Below are positions 1 through 9,000 of a stretch of 64,000 nt of DNA, piece by piece. The notes under the pieces were generated by a model that was not told the DNA's origin, ran no database searches, and saw only the letters and a list, made by a program, of their open reading frames with translations. The stretch comes from Flavobacterium sp. KACC 22761 (GTDB lineage Bacteria; Bacteroidota; Bacteroidia; Flavobacteriales; Flavobacteriaceae). Position numbers and translations under genes: made by a program. The stretch lies in NCBI RefSeq assembly GCF_034058155.1, contig NZ_CP139148.1:4980593-5044592 (forward strand), written 5' to 3'. How positions within the stretch are numbered: the first letter of the stretch is position 1; each line of letters opens with the position of its first letter.

Positions 1-1004
1 TTTTTAAATTGATGTTTTTGAAGCAATTCGACTGCTATTTTACTTCTTATTCCGGATTGGCAGAAAATATAAATCGTTTGGTTTTTATCTAACTTTTCAA
101 TTTCATTTTCCAAATGCATCAACGGAATTTTTATTTGATGTTGCAAACTCATTTTTGGTAGTTCATCTTCGTTTCTTACATCCAAAAATAAAATGCCATC
201 ATTGTTTATTTCTTCTAAAATCAATTCAAAACTTATTTCTTTAATTTCAGATTTATTGTATTTTTCTTCGAATGATTCTCTGCTTATTGACAGAAAATCA
301 CTTTTCTCAAAATCATACTTTTGCTGTTCATTGTTCAAAATATTATAAACCAATATTTTACCACTTAAAACTTCTCCAATTCCAAGAATCATTTTAATGA
401 CTTCATTGGCTTGAAGCATTCCAATAATTCCAACCGAAACTCCAATTACTCCCGCGTCTTCACAATTTAAAGCATTCGAATTTTCATCTGGATACAAACA
501 TCTGTATGTTGGCCCGTTTTGATAGTTGAAAACTGAAACCTGTCCCTGAAATCTAAAAATCGATCCGTAAACCATTGGTTTATTGATTACCAAACACGCA
601 TCGTTAATTAAATATTTAATTGAAATATTATCGGTCGCATCAACAATAATGTCATATTTTTCAAATAATGGAATCGCATTTTTTCCAGATAATTTTTCAG
701 AAAAAGCATTGACTTTTATTTCCGGATTTAATTCTGAAATCATCGATTTAGCTTCTTCAGCTTTCGATTTTCCAACTGCAGAAGTTTTATAAATAACCTG
801 ACGATGCAGATTCGAAACTTCGATCACATCATCATCCACAATCCCGATTTCACCAATTCCTGCTCCTGCTACATAAGGCAAAATTGCGGCACCCAAACCT
901 CCGGCTCCAATTATCAAAACTTTTGATTTTGATAATTTATGCTGGCCTTCCTCTCCTATTTCGGGAAGAATTGTTTGTCGGTTATATCTCGGTGCTACTT
1001 TCAT
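1..1004 (-). CDS. moeB: MoeB/ThiF-family adenylyltransferase with C-terminal rhodanese domain (3' end beyond window)
   Basis: The gene is read from the ATG at 1004 and is open to the left edge, giving at least 334 codons. The N-terminus (MKVAPRYNRQTILPEIGEEG) and the nucleotide-binding loop GAGGLG near residue 34 are typical of E1-like enzymes that adenylate the C-terminal glycine of a sulfur-carrier protein. The last visible part is a rhodanese domain with an intact active-site loop CQSGIRS. Such fusions activate MoaD and deliver sulfur to it for molybdopterin synthesis. The start lies 10 bases after the stop of moaD, its substrate. The stop codon is outside the window, so the full length is unknown. 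A ThiF-type role in thiamine synthesis is less likely because the neighbours are molybdopterin genes. Confidence 0.9.
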   Translation of the reverse strand, partial: MKVAPRYNRQTILPEIGEEGQHKLSKSKVLIIGAGGLGAAILPYVAGAGIGEIGIVDDDVIEVSNLHRQVIYKTSAVGKSKAEEAKSMISELNPEIKVNAFSEKLSGKNAIPLFEKYDIIVDATDNISIKYLINDACLVINKPMVYGSIFRFQGQVSVFNYQNGPTYRCLYPDENSNALNCEDAGVIGVSVGIIGMLQANEVIKMILGIGEVLSGKILVYNILNNEQQKYDFEKSDFLSISRESFEEKYNKSEIKEISFELILEEINNDGILFLDVRNEDELPKMSLQHQIKIPLMHLENEIEKLDKNQTIYIFCQSGIRSKIAVELLQKHQFK

Positions 1005-1014
1005 AATTCTTTAA

Positions 1015-1254
1015 TTATCCTCCCGCAAATGGTGGCAACAAAGCTACAATATCACTTGTCTGCAAAGTATAAGCTGAAGCTTTTGAAACTATTTTTTGAT
1101 TTACTGCGACACTGAAAGTCAGGGATTCAAACTGATATTTTTCGTTCAAATCCTGCAATAATTTTTGCAATGACAATTCTTCTGAAAAAGATAATTTTTC
1201 AAATTCGCATTTTGTTTTTTCGGCAACGGCTCCAAAATATTTAACCTCAATCAT
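1015..1254 (-). CDS. moaD: Molybdopterin synthase small subunit (sulfur carrier)
   Basis: This 79-residue ubiquitin-like protein ends in PPFAGG; the C-terminal Gly-Gly is the residue pair that is adenylated by MoeB and thiocarboxylated. The length is normal for MoaD. It sits between cobA (2 bases upstream) and moeB (10 bases downstream), so these three are clearly co-transcribed. A ThiS identity is possible on the tail alone, but the flanking mobA, moeA and moeB genes favour MoaD. MoaE, MoaA and MoaC are not visible and probably lie to the left of the window. Confidence 0.88.
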   Translation of the reverse strand: MIEVKYFGAVAEKTKCEFEKLSFSEELSLQKLLQDLNEKYQFESLTFSVAVNQKIVSKASAYTLQTSDIVALLPPFAGG

Positions 1255-1256
1255 TT

Positions 1257-2045
1257 TTATAAATTTAAATTTTGAAAAATGAATTCATCATCAAAATGTT
1301 CTTGAAAATACTCGGTCAATTTTGATGTATTTTTCACGACTTCACCAATCACGATAATAGCTGGTGATGATATATTTTTTTCGGATACCAATTTAGTAAT
1401 TGTGCTAATAGTTCCAATCACTTTTTGTTCCGAATTTTTAGTTCCGTTTTGAATTATGGCAATTGGAAGATCGTCATTTCTATTTTCTTGATAAATCGAA
1501 ATGATTTCATCCAATTTATGCATTCCCATTAAAATCACAACCGTCGCCGCCGATTTTGATGCTAAATGAATATCTTTTGACAATGCATGATTAGATGTTG
1601 TTCCTGTAATTACCCAAAAACTTTCGGCAATTTTGCGCTGTGTCAAACTAATTCCCGCAGTAGCCGGAACGCCCAAAGCCGAGGAAATTCCAGGAACAAC
1701 AGCAGTTTCCAAGCCAAATTTTACAGCATAATCGATTTCTTCGCTTCCTCTTCCAAAAACAAAAGAATCACCGCCTTTTAAACGCACAACATGGCCGTAG
1801 CGGTTTGCCATCGAAACAATCAAATCGTTAATCTGGTCTTGTGTATAAGCGTGACAACCTAAACGTTTTCCAACAAAAACAATTTCGGCATCTGATGCGT
1901 ACTCTAATAATTCTTCATTAACCAACGCATCATACAAAACGACATCGGCGTTTTCTAAAGCTTTAATTGCTTTTAATGTAATCAATTCAACGTCACCTGG
2001 ACCTGCGCCTACGATCGTTAATTTTGGGGTTTTAAAATTTTGCAT
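1257..2045 (-). CDS. cobA: Uroporphyrinogen-III C-methyltransferase (SUMT)
   Basis: The 262-residue protein has the SAM-binding start VGAGPGDVELIT and the family motif VVRLKGGDSFVFGRGSEE at about residues 85-102. SUMT adds two methyl groups to uroporphyrinogen III to give precorrin-2, the precursor of siroheme. Siroheme is the cofactor of assimilatory nitrite and sulfite reductases. Its place inside a molybdopterin operon suggests a link to nitrate assimilation, where nitrate reductase needs Mo cofactor and nitrite reductase needs siroheme; that link is inference. It starts 6 bases after the mobA stop. The length fits a stand-alone methyltransferase without the CysG dehydrogenase part. Confidence 0.92.
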   Translation of the reverse strand: MQNFKTPKLTIVGAGPGDVELITLKAIKALENADVVLYDALVNEELLEYASDAEIVFVGKRLGCHAYTQDQINDLIVSMANRYGHVVRLKGGDSFVFGRGSEEIDYAVKFGLETAVVPGISSALGVPATAGISLTQRKIAESFWVITGTTSNHALSKDIHLASKSAATVVILMGMHKLDEIISIYQENRNDDLPIAIIQNGTKNSEQKVIGTISTITKLVSEKNISSPAIIVIGEVVKNTSKLTEYFQEHFDDEFIFQNLNL

Positions 2046-2051
2046 AATCTT

Positions 2052-2624
2052 TTAGCTTAAATTGATATTCAGATCGTTTAATTCGTCAGCCGAATTAATA
2101 TTAGTTAGAGGAAAATTTTCACTTTCGTCAATATTGATGATTTGATGCGGAACATTCGCAAACAAATTCATCATTTTCAAATCGTCGTTATCAATTGCGC
2201 CTTTGATAACAGGCAATATTTTTTTAGAATAAACTCCGATTAATGGATGCAATCTGCTTTCTGAAGCAAAGACCGTAATTTCTGCTTCTGTATTGTGTTT
2301 TGAAATTAATTCCTGCAATAATTCGGTTGAAATCAACGGAATATCACAACTCAAAATCAAATTAAATTCGGTTTCAGAATGTGATAATGCCGTATAAATT
2401 CCGCCTAACGGACCTTTATCTATTATCAAATCTGGAATTTTTTCATACTCCAAATAATCATATTCTTTTGATGCTGTAATCAGTTTTATATTATTTGTAA
2501 TAGGCAAAATGGCCTGAATTACATGCTCAATAAACGGTTTATCCTGAAACAAAACCAATCCTTTTTCAGACTGCATTCTGGTACTTTTTCCACCACAAAG
2601 AATAAATACTGTTAGTGTTTCCAT
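2052..2624 (-). CDS. mobA: Molybdenum cofactor guanylyltransferase
   Basis: The protein begins METLTVFILCGGKSTRMQSE, containing the nucleotidyltransferase signature LxGGxSxRMxxxKG. I chose the ATG at 2624 (190 residues). A further in-frame ATG at 2666 would add 14 residues encoded by a dispersed intergenic repeat, and these are unlikely to be protein. MobA transfers GMP to molybdopterin to form the guanine dinucleotide cofactor used by DMSO-reductase-family enzymes such as nitrate reductase. The SCDIPLIS segment near residue 90 is the usual metal/GTP-binding aspartate region. Confidence 0.9.
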   Translation of the reverse strand: METLTVFILCGGKSTRMQSEKGLVLFQDKPFIEHVIQAILPITNNIKLITASKEYDYLEYEKIPDLIIDKGPLGGIYTALSHSETEFNLILSCDIPLISTELLQELISKHNTEAEITVFASESRLHPLIGVYSKKILPVIKGAIDNDDLKMMNLFANVPHQIINIDESENFPLTNINSADELNDLNINLS

Positions 2625-2660
2625 AGTGTTTTTTTGTTTCAGGTTTCTTTTGTCTATTCT

Positions 2661-2834
2661 TGCCACAGATTAAAAGGATTAAAAAGATTTCCTTATATGC
2701 TTTGTGTTGATTTATTTGCCACGAATTACACAAATTTTCACTAATTATTCTTTCTAAAATATATAATTAAAATTTGTGTAATTCGTGTAATTTATGGCAG
2801 AAAAAAATCCTTTTAATCTGTGAAATCTGTGGCA
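2661..2834. repeat. Nested inverted repeat between tauE-like gene and mobA
   Basis: An outer pair of arms (GCCACAGATTAAAAGGATT at 2662-2680 and its imperfect complement at 2808-2834) encloses an inner pair (GCCACGAATTACACAAATT at 2718-2736 and its complement near 2770-2799). Related GCCAC(A/G) elements occur at 17983-18042, 18096-18155 and 49061-49126. The element lies between two genes of one operon, so it may form RNA structure in the transcript. Confidence 0.75.
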
Positions 2835-2856
2835 AGACCATATTTCCATTTCATTT

Positions 2857-3603
2857 TCAAGGAAAAATCAATTTAATACTTGCCATTAAAATCACAGTTC
2901 CTAAAACCATTTTTAAGGTTTTGTTTGAGAATTTTCCACTTCCATAAAATCCGCCTAACATTCCACCTATAACAGCAATTGGAACTAAATAAAAACTTTC
3001 CATCGGAATTGTTTTTCCTCCTAAAAAGAATCCCAGCATTCCGGCAAATGAATTCACAAAAATGAACAAACTCGAAATCGCCGCCGATTCCTTAACCGAT
3101 GCCCATCCTAAAAATAATAGAATCGGACTTAAAATAATACCGCCGCCAATTCCCAACATTCCAGATAATAATCCGATGGCAAAACCAATTGTTAAAGCAA
3201 GCGGCAGGTTGATTTTTACTTCTTCTTTTTCTTTAAAATTAAATATACCAAACAATCTGAGCGCTGCAAAAACCAATACAATTCCTAAAACAATTTTATA
3301 AATCGCATTGTCCAATGTTATAAAACCTCCAATAAACGCTGCCGGAATTGAGGCAATCGCAAACGGATAAAAGAGATTTGGCTTGAAATAATTGTTTTTA
3401 TAATAAAACAAAAACGAAATGCTCGAAACAAATAAATTTAGAAGCAACGCTGAAGGTTTCATCACTAAAACCGGAAAAGCAAAAATGCTCATCAACGCCA
3501 AATATCCCGACGCTCCGCCGTGCCCAACACTAGAATATAAAAAGGCAATTACAATTAAGGCAAAACTGAATAATAATATATTTTCGGAACTTAGGAGACT
3601 CAT
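2857..3603 (-). CDS. TauE/SafE-family membrane permease (putative sulfite or anion exporter)
   Basis: This 248-residue protein is almost entirely hydrophobic, with about eight membrane segments. It has the glycine-rich motifs of the family, such as YSSVGHGGASGYL near the N-terminus and GLLSGMLGIGGGIILSP in the middle. Members export sulfite, sulfonates or related anions from the cytoplasm. Here the gene lies between moeA and mobA, so its substrate may relate to molybdoenzyme products such as sulfite or nitrite; the sequence alone cannot decide. The start at 3603 follows about 150 bases that carry a small tandem repeat. Confidence 0.82.
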   Translation of the reverse strand: MSLLSSENILLFSFALIVIAFLYSSVGHGGASGYLALMSIFAFPVLVMKPSALLLNLFVSSISFLFYYKNNYFKPNLFYPFAIASIPAAFIGGFITLDNAIYKIVLGIVLVFAALRLFGIFNFKEKEEVKINLPLALTIGFAIGLLSGMLGIGGGIILSPILLFLGWASVKESAAISSLFIFVNSFAGMLGFFLGGKTIPMESFYLVPIAVIGGMLGGFYGSGKFSNKTLKMVLGTVILMASIKLIFP

Positions 3604-3696
3604 TTTTTGCTTAATCGTTTATTTGGTTAACTGTTTAATCGGCTTCTGCTATATGTTTTTATTTATACAGCGGTTTTCAGCATCTTTCTTAAAAAT

Positions 3697-3738
3697 CTAT
3701 TTTCTTTATTCTATTTTCTTTATTCTATTTTCTTTATT
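3697..3738. repeat. Three tandem copies of a 14-base unit
   Basis: The unit CTATTTTCTTTATT is repeated three times without error at 3697-3710, 3711-3724 and 3725-3738. It lies between moeA and the tauE-like gene. The copy number may vary between strains; no function is evident. Confidence 0.9.
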
Positions 3739-3753
3739 CTTAAAATCTAAAAT

Positions 3754-4926
3754 TTAGTCAATTGGCACTAATGTTACTAACTGGCCTTTTTTATAGTTTT
3801 CAATATTTTCAGGAACAATCAATAAACTATTTGCTACAGCAAATGTGTTCAACATTGCAGAACTTTGACTGTTTAAAACTGTTACGTTTGTTTCGTCATA
3901 CTTTGCTTTCAAAAACAAGGTTTTTCCAGTGTCGTTTTTAATTTCCGAATTTAATTTCCGAATTATTTTTGGTTTATGAATTTCCGAAAATCCCATTCTG
4001 TTTTTTACTGCAGGTGCAACATAAATATAAAAATTAGTCAATGACGAAGCGGGATTTCCCGGAAGGGCAAAAACTAAAGTTTCATTTTTTGAACCAAAGA
4101 ACATCGGTTTTCCCGGTTTTTGATTGATTTTATAGAAAAGCTCTTTTACATCATTTTGCAACAAAGCTTCTTTTACAAAATCATAATCTCCAACGGAAAT
4201 TCCACCCGAAATCAAAACAATGTCGTATTTTTTTAAGATCTCTTTTAAAGATCTTTTGGTCGCTTTTAAATTATCTTTTACACGATAAACTTTCGTTTTT
4301 TTTATTCCGATTGTTTGAAGTCCCGCTTCAAGCATAATCGAATTACTTTCAAAAATTTTTCCTTTTTTTAGTTTTTCCCCCGGTTGAACTAATTCGTTTC
4401 CTGTTACCAAAACAGCCACTTTTGGCTTTTTATAGACCTCAATTTCTGTAATTCCTAAACAAGCCAAAAATCCAATTGCAGCAGGCGTCATTAAAGTATT
4501 GGCTTCAAAAACCGTTTCTCCTTTACGAATTTGTTCCCCAACAGGACGAACATTTGAAAATTTTTCCGGCATTGTAGCAATCAAAATAGAATCTTTGTTT
4601 GCCATTACGTGTTCCTGCATTACAACTGTATCTGCATGATCTGGAACATGAGCGCCTGTAAAAATTCTAATCGCTTCGGTTGTTTTTAATTTTATATCCG
4701 AATGATCTCCAGCTTGAGAAATCCCTACAACATCGTATTGATGTCGAATGCTGTGTGCAAAAGCATATCCATCCATCGCCGATTGGCGAAATGGAGGCAT
4801 ATTGATTGGCGAAATGACTTTTTCTGCCAAAACATATCCTAAAGCTTTGCTGACAGAAATACGTTTTGTCGACATTTTAGTACTATTCGCTTCAATAATC
4901 GCTATGGCTTCTTCAACTTTAATCAT
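3754..4926 (-). CDS. moeA: Molybdopterin molybdenumtransferase
   Basis: The 390 residues match MoeA in length and motifs: PPFRQSAMDGYAF near residue 43, VAVLVTGNEL near 173 and GGISVGDYDFVKEAL near 243. MoeA inserts molybdate into adenylated molybdopterin. It is the first gene of the minus-strand operon, and a candidate TAnnTTTG promoter box lies about 35 bases before its ATG. The C-terminal MoeA domain appears complete, ending TLVPID. Confidence 0.94.
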   Translation of the reverse strand: MIKVEEAIAIIEANSTKMSTKRISVSKALGYVLAEKVISPINMPPFRQSAMDGYAFAHSIRHQYDVVGISQAGDHSDIKLKTTEAIRIFTGAHVPDHADTVVMQEHVMANKDSILIATMPEKFSNVRPVGEQIRKGETVFEANTLMTPAAIGFLACLGITEIEVYKKPKVAVLVTGNELVQPGEKLKKGKIFESNSIMLEAGLQTIGIKKTKVYRVKDNLKATKRSLKEILKKYDIVLISGGISVGDYDFVKEALLQNDVKELFYKINQKPGKPMFFGSKNETLVFALPGNPASSLTNFYIYVAPAVKNRMGFSEIHKPKIIRKLNSEIKNDTGKTLFLKAKYDETNVTVLNSQSSAMLNTFAVANSLLIVPENIENYKKGQLVTLVPID

Positions 4927-4961
4927 TAGTATATCTATTTAAAAGCAAAAAATACTTAATA

Positions 4962-4969
4962 CAAATATA
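4962..4969 (-). promoter_or_regulatory. Candidate -7 promoter box for the moeA operon
   Basis: On the minus strand the sequence reads TATATTTG, a match to the Bacteroidetes -7 consensus TAnnTTTG, located 36 bases upstream of the moeA ATG. I could not find a convincing -33 TTG at the usual spacing, so the call is tentative. Confidence 0.4.
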
Positions 4970-5512
4970 AGTACTTTTACTTAGTTAAAATCATTAATTA
5001 CCGTTATTCTTTAAAAAATATAAATTTAGTGCAATTAATGCAAATAGATTCATAAAAAACCAAAATAGCTTTTTGAAATTAAGAATTTCATTTTATTTCT
5101 TTCCGAAGTTTTCTTTTTGAAGATCCTATAGTCATACTCAAATCGATAAAAACATTATTGTAGAATTAGCCAAACTAAAATTTCTTCATTGCTTTAACAT
5201 TAGAAAAAACGAAATAAAACACTGAAAAGCAATTATTAAAGAACGTCTTTTAGTTCTGATTAAAATTAAACTAGACAGTTTTAAGACGTTTTTCGAGGTT
5301 TTTAAAACTTTTTTTCGGTATTATAAAGTATAAAAACAAGTAAAATTAAATGTAAAATACTACAATTTAATGTTTGCACCAAAAAAAAATTAACATTTTT
5401 CGAACAGTAAAATAAATATATAACAGACTTAAAATCAGATATTTAAAACAATTATTAAATTCCTTTTTTATCAAATTCAAAAGAGTTTTAAAAAATAATC
5501 CTTTAAATTTTT
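4970..5512. other. AT-rich intergenic stretch without recognisable genes
   Basis: This roughly 540-base stretch separates the divergent moeA operon and the sulfur island. It is very AT-rich with many short poly-A and poly-T runs. I see no reading frame, tRNA or clear repeat in it. Confidence 0.6.
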
Positions 5513-5562
5513 GGTTTTTATTATATTAAAATTAACTTTGTCTATAGGATTAGTAGAGTTTA
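5513..5562 (+). promoter_or_regulatory. Conserved upstream box of leader 1
   Basis: The core AACTTTGTCTATAG at 5534-5547 continues into a GATTAGTAGAGTTTA-type half and recurs almost unchanged at 18227-18255 before the other leader. The 21 bases before it are also similar in both copies. The core is an imperfect inverted repeat (AACTnTr...CTA against TAGTAGAGTT), so it could be an operator or an extended promoter. A TATATTTG box follows at 5567-5574. Confidence 0.6.
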
Positions 5563-5593
5563 AAATTATATTTGAAACTAAAAAAACTATATT

Positions 5594-5680
5594 TTGAAAA
5601 CAACCGAAAGCATATCGTATTACATTCTTCCTAAAAAATATACTTATAACACTTTTTGTTATATGTGCTTCTGTTGTTAA
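5594..5680 (+). CDS. Leader peptide 1 of the sulfur island, 28 residues, C-terminus MCFCC
   Basis: The frame opens with TTG and ends with TAA after 28 codons. Its last 18 residues follow the pattern ILPKxYxYNTxCYMCxCC, shared with the frame at 18274-18360. The two frames have the same length, no indels, 17 of 28 identical residues and 70 of 87 identical bases. Four Cys codons fall in the last seven sense codons. A small hairpin (TATAAC, 7-base loop, GTTATA) at 5645-5663 sits just before the final MCFCC codons in both copies. I infer a translated leader whose ribosome could stall when Cys-tRNA is scarce. A shorter frame could start at the ATG at 5663. Confidence 0.6.
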   Translation: MKTTESISYYILPKKYTYNTFCYMCFCC

Positions 5681-5866
5681 TTTCTAACAATTATTTATTC
5701 GTCTCCAAACATCATTTTTAAGATCTAGGAACGAAATCTAACTTCACCACATAATTACTTTTATTGAAAATACAACGATCTGATTGTTGCTTGACCAGCG
5801 ACAAAAGGTTTTTGATTATAACTATATTTTAAAAAGAAAATTGACTAACAACTAAAAAAAATCAAG

Positions 5867-5899
5867 ATGAAAAATATGCAAAGCTGTTGCTGTAGATAA
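5867..5899 (+). CDS. Second mini reading frame with three consecutive Cys codons (MKNMQSCCCR)
   Basis: ATG at 5867 opens a ten-codon frame ending in TAA at 5897-5899. Codons 7-9 are TGT TGC TGT. A strong hairpin starts seven bases after the stop. A short frame with a run of one amino acid's codons directly before a hairpin is the geometry of amino-acid attenuation leaders. I see no counterpart of this frame in leader 2, so it could be chance. Confidence 0.45.
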   Translation: MKNMQSCCCR

Positions 5900-5905
5900 A
5901 AAAAA

Positions 5906-5931
5906 GCCATTTCTGCGGCAACAGAAATGGC
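5906..5931 (+). promoter_or_regulatory. Leader hairpin upstream of susC
   Basis: Arms GCCATTTCTG (5906-5915) and CAGAAATGGC (5922-5931) pair perfectly around the loop CGGCAA. No U-tract follows, so it is not a classical intrinsic terminator. A shorter version (TTTCTG, CGGCAA, CAGAAA) occurs at 18504-18521, and in both places TTAAAGAACATTTATCACT follows shortly after. Confidence 0.65.
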
Positions 5932-6032
5932 GAGGCTTAAAGAACATTTATCACTAAATCAAGGACACAATTAGAGGGTTGAAAATTCAACGCTCAGGGC
6001 GCCTTGTTAATTACTTAAACCATTACAAAGAA

Positions 6033-9000
6033 ATGAAAAATAATTTAAAGATATACTCTATATTATTTCTCCTGCTCCTGACGGCGGGAATTAATGCTCA
6101 AAATACGACTCCCTTGATCCAATCAAAACTTGACGGAACTGTTGTCGATGCTATTACAAATCAGCCTATTATAGGGGCATCTGTAGTTATTAAAGGTACA
6201 ACTCACGGAGTCCAGACTGATGCCGAAGGAAAATTTTATTTTCAAACCGGACAAAAATTCCCTTATACTTTGATTGTATCCTACATAGGTTATAAAAAAG
6301 CCGAAGTTGTTGTAGATAAAAATCCTGTTATCATCAACTTAAAAGAAGAGCGTCAAGAATTAGACGAGCTTGTAGTTGTTGGATACGGATCTCAGAAAAG
6401 AAAAGATATTACAGGTTCTGTAGCATCTGTTCCAAAAGCCAATTTATCGCAAGTAACCTCATCGGCAGACAACCTGCTTCGCGGCGCCATTCCGGGTGTG
6501 GTAGTTACGCAAAGTTCAGGTCGTCCGGGAGCATCATCAAGTGTGCGCATTCGTGGAGGAAACTCAATTACTGCAGGTAATGAGCCCCTTTACGTATTAG
6601 ACGGTGTTTTAATTTATAATGACAATAATAATGGAACTGCCGGCGTGGCTTATGCGGGAGCATCAGTAAACGTACTTTCGACAATAAATCCAGCTGATAT
6701 TGAATCTATTGAAGTGTTGAAAGATGCATCGGCAACTGCTATTTATGGATCGAGAGGTGCAAATGGAGTTGTTATCATTACAACCAAAAAAGGAACAAAA
6801 GGACAAGATAATATTTCGTATCAAGGCTATTTCGGATTTCAGAATGTTTCAAAAAAATTAAATCTGATGGATGCCAGCCAATGGGCAAGTCTTCGCAACG
6901 ACGTTCAGGCAAGTATCGGTCAAGCGCCTTCTTTTACTCCTGCTCAAATTGAAGCTTTTAAAACCTCTGGAAGTTATGATTGGCAAGATGCTGTTTTTAG
7001 AACCGCAGCTCCTATTCAAAATCATCAATTGACTTTTTCTGGCGGAGATGATCGTTCTAGATATACGATTTCGGCAGGTTATTTTGATCAGGACGGAATT
7101 GTAATTGCAACTGATTTTAAACGTATTTCACTTCGTGCAAATTATGAAAGAAATTATTCTCAGAAATTCAAATTTGGCGTAAATGCAAATTACACAAACT
7201 CTATAGCAAACGGAATCGGAACAAACGGCGGTTCAAGTGCTGGAAGACAGCCAAATCCGCTAGTTGTAGCGTTGTATCAACCACCAGTTGTACCTATAAA
7301 AAATGACGACGGAAGTTACAATTTAACTAATAACCCATACGCAACGGCAACCAATGGTATTATTCCGAATCCAATTAATGATTTGGAAAATACAACCAAT
7401 GAAACCAAAATCAATAGAATCTTAACAAGTTTATTTGGTGAATATAAATTCAATAAAGAGCTGACAGCAAAAGTTGCCGTGAGCGGTGATGTAATCGACA
7501 CAAAACAAAATTATTACGCTCCATCAACAACGACAACGGGAGCAGGTACTAAAGGTCTGGCTTCTGTTGGAGACAGACGTGTAAGCTCAGTTTTAAATGA
7601 AAACACATTAAATTATAATACTAATTTCGGCGACAACCATAAATTCTCTGCTTTAGCAGGATACACACTTCAATATACCGAAGGTGAAGTGGTAAATGCA
7701 GGAGCGCAATATTTTGTAAATGATGCTAATACGTATAATGCTTTGCAAGACGGAGTTCCTGTAAAACCTTATAGTGAAGCTTTTGAAAGTGTTTTAAAAT
7801 CTTGGCTGGCAAGAGTAAATTATTCTTATAAAGGAAAATACAATTTTACGCTTTCAGGACGTGCTGACGGTTCTTCAAGATTTGGATCTGAATCACTTTG
7901 GGGGTATTTCCCATCAGCAGGATTTTCATGGAATATTACCGATGAAGAATTTGCCAACAACATTAAAGGTGTAACCGAAGCGAAACTTAGACTTACAGCA
8001 GGTACAACCGGAAACCAAGAAATTGGAAACTACCTTTCGCTTGCTTCAATGGGTTCTGTGAATTATGCTTTTGGAGGAACTTTAGCAACAGGACTTGCTC
8101 CTACCCGATTAGGGAATCCGGACTTAAGATGGGAGAAAACAAATCAGTATAATGTTGGTTTAGACTTAGCACTATTGGACAGAAAAATCAATTTTGTTTT
8201 TGATGTTTATTACAAAAAAACAAAAGACTTGTTGATCAACGTTCCGGTGCCATTGACTTCTGGATACGCGACAGTACTTCAAAATATTGGAGGTGTTGAA
8301 AATAAAGGTCTTGAAATTGGTTTGATTACTGAAAACATCAAAACAGAAAATTTCTCATGGAATTCTAACATTGTTTTTTCTACCAACAAAAATAAAGTAA
8401 CAGCGATAGGAAATGGTGTAGATCAATTCTTCCCTGTTGTACCAAACGGATCTCTATTACAACAACAACCTGTAATTGTAAAAGTTGGATTGCCTCTTGG
8501 AACTTTCTGGGGATACAGAACAAACGGAATTTTCCAGACTCAGGAAGAAATCAATACACAACCAAAAATCAACAGTTTGGCCAATACAAAAGTTGGAGAC
8601 AGAAAATATGTGGATACAAACGGAGACGGCGTAATTACAGCTCTTGATAAAGGAAATCTTGGAACATCTCAACCAAAATTTGTTGGAAGTTTCAGCAATA
8701 CAATTTCATACAATGACTTTGATCTGAATTTTTCTTTCCAAGGAGCTTATGGCGGAAAAGTATTCAACGCTCTGAATCAGCAATTGGAAATTTCAACTCT
8801 TGGAACTAATGCCGCTGAAACTTTAGTGGACCGATGGACGCCAACAAACCCAAGCAACGAAATTCCGAGAGCGTCAAGTTCTCCGTTAGGAATTGTTTCT
8901 GAGCGTTATGTTGAAGACGCTTCATTCTTGAGATTGAAATTAATCACTCTTGGTTACACCTTGCCAAAAAGCGTTTCAAAAAAACTGGGAACAAAAAGCG

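Noticed and set aside
5906..5955. SAM or other known riboswitch
   Set aside because: The GGCAA motif recalls part of a SAM-I core, but the other helices and conserved segments are missing.
5979..6032. In-frame TTG start extending the first SusC by 18 residues
   Set aside because: It would place a charged stretch before a good signal peptide that begins at the ATG at 6033.
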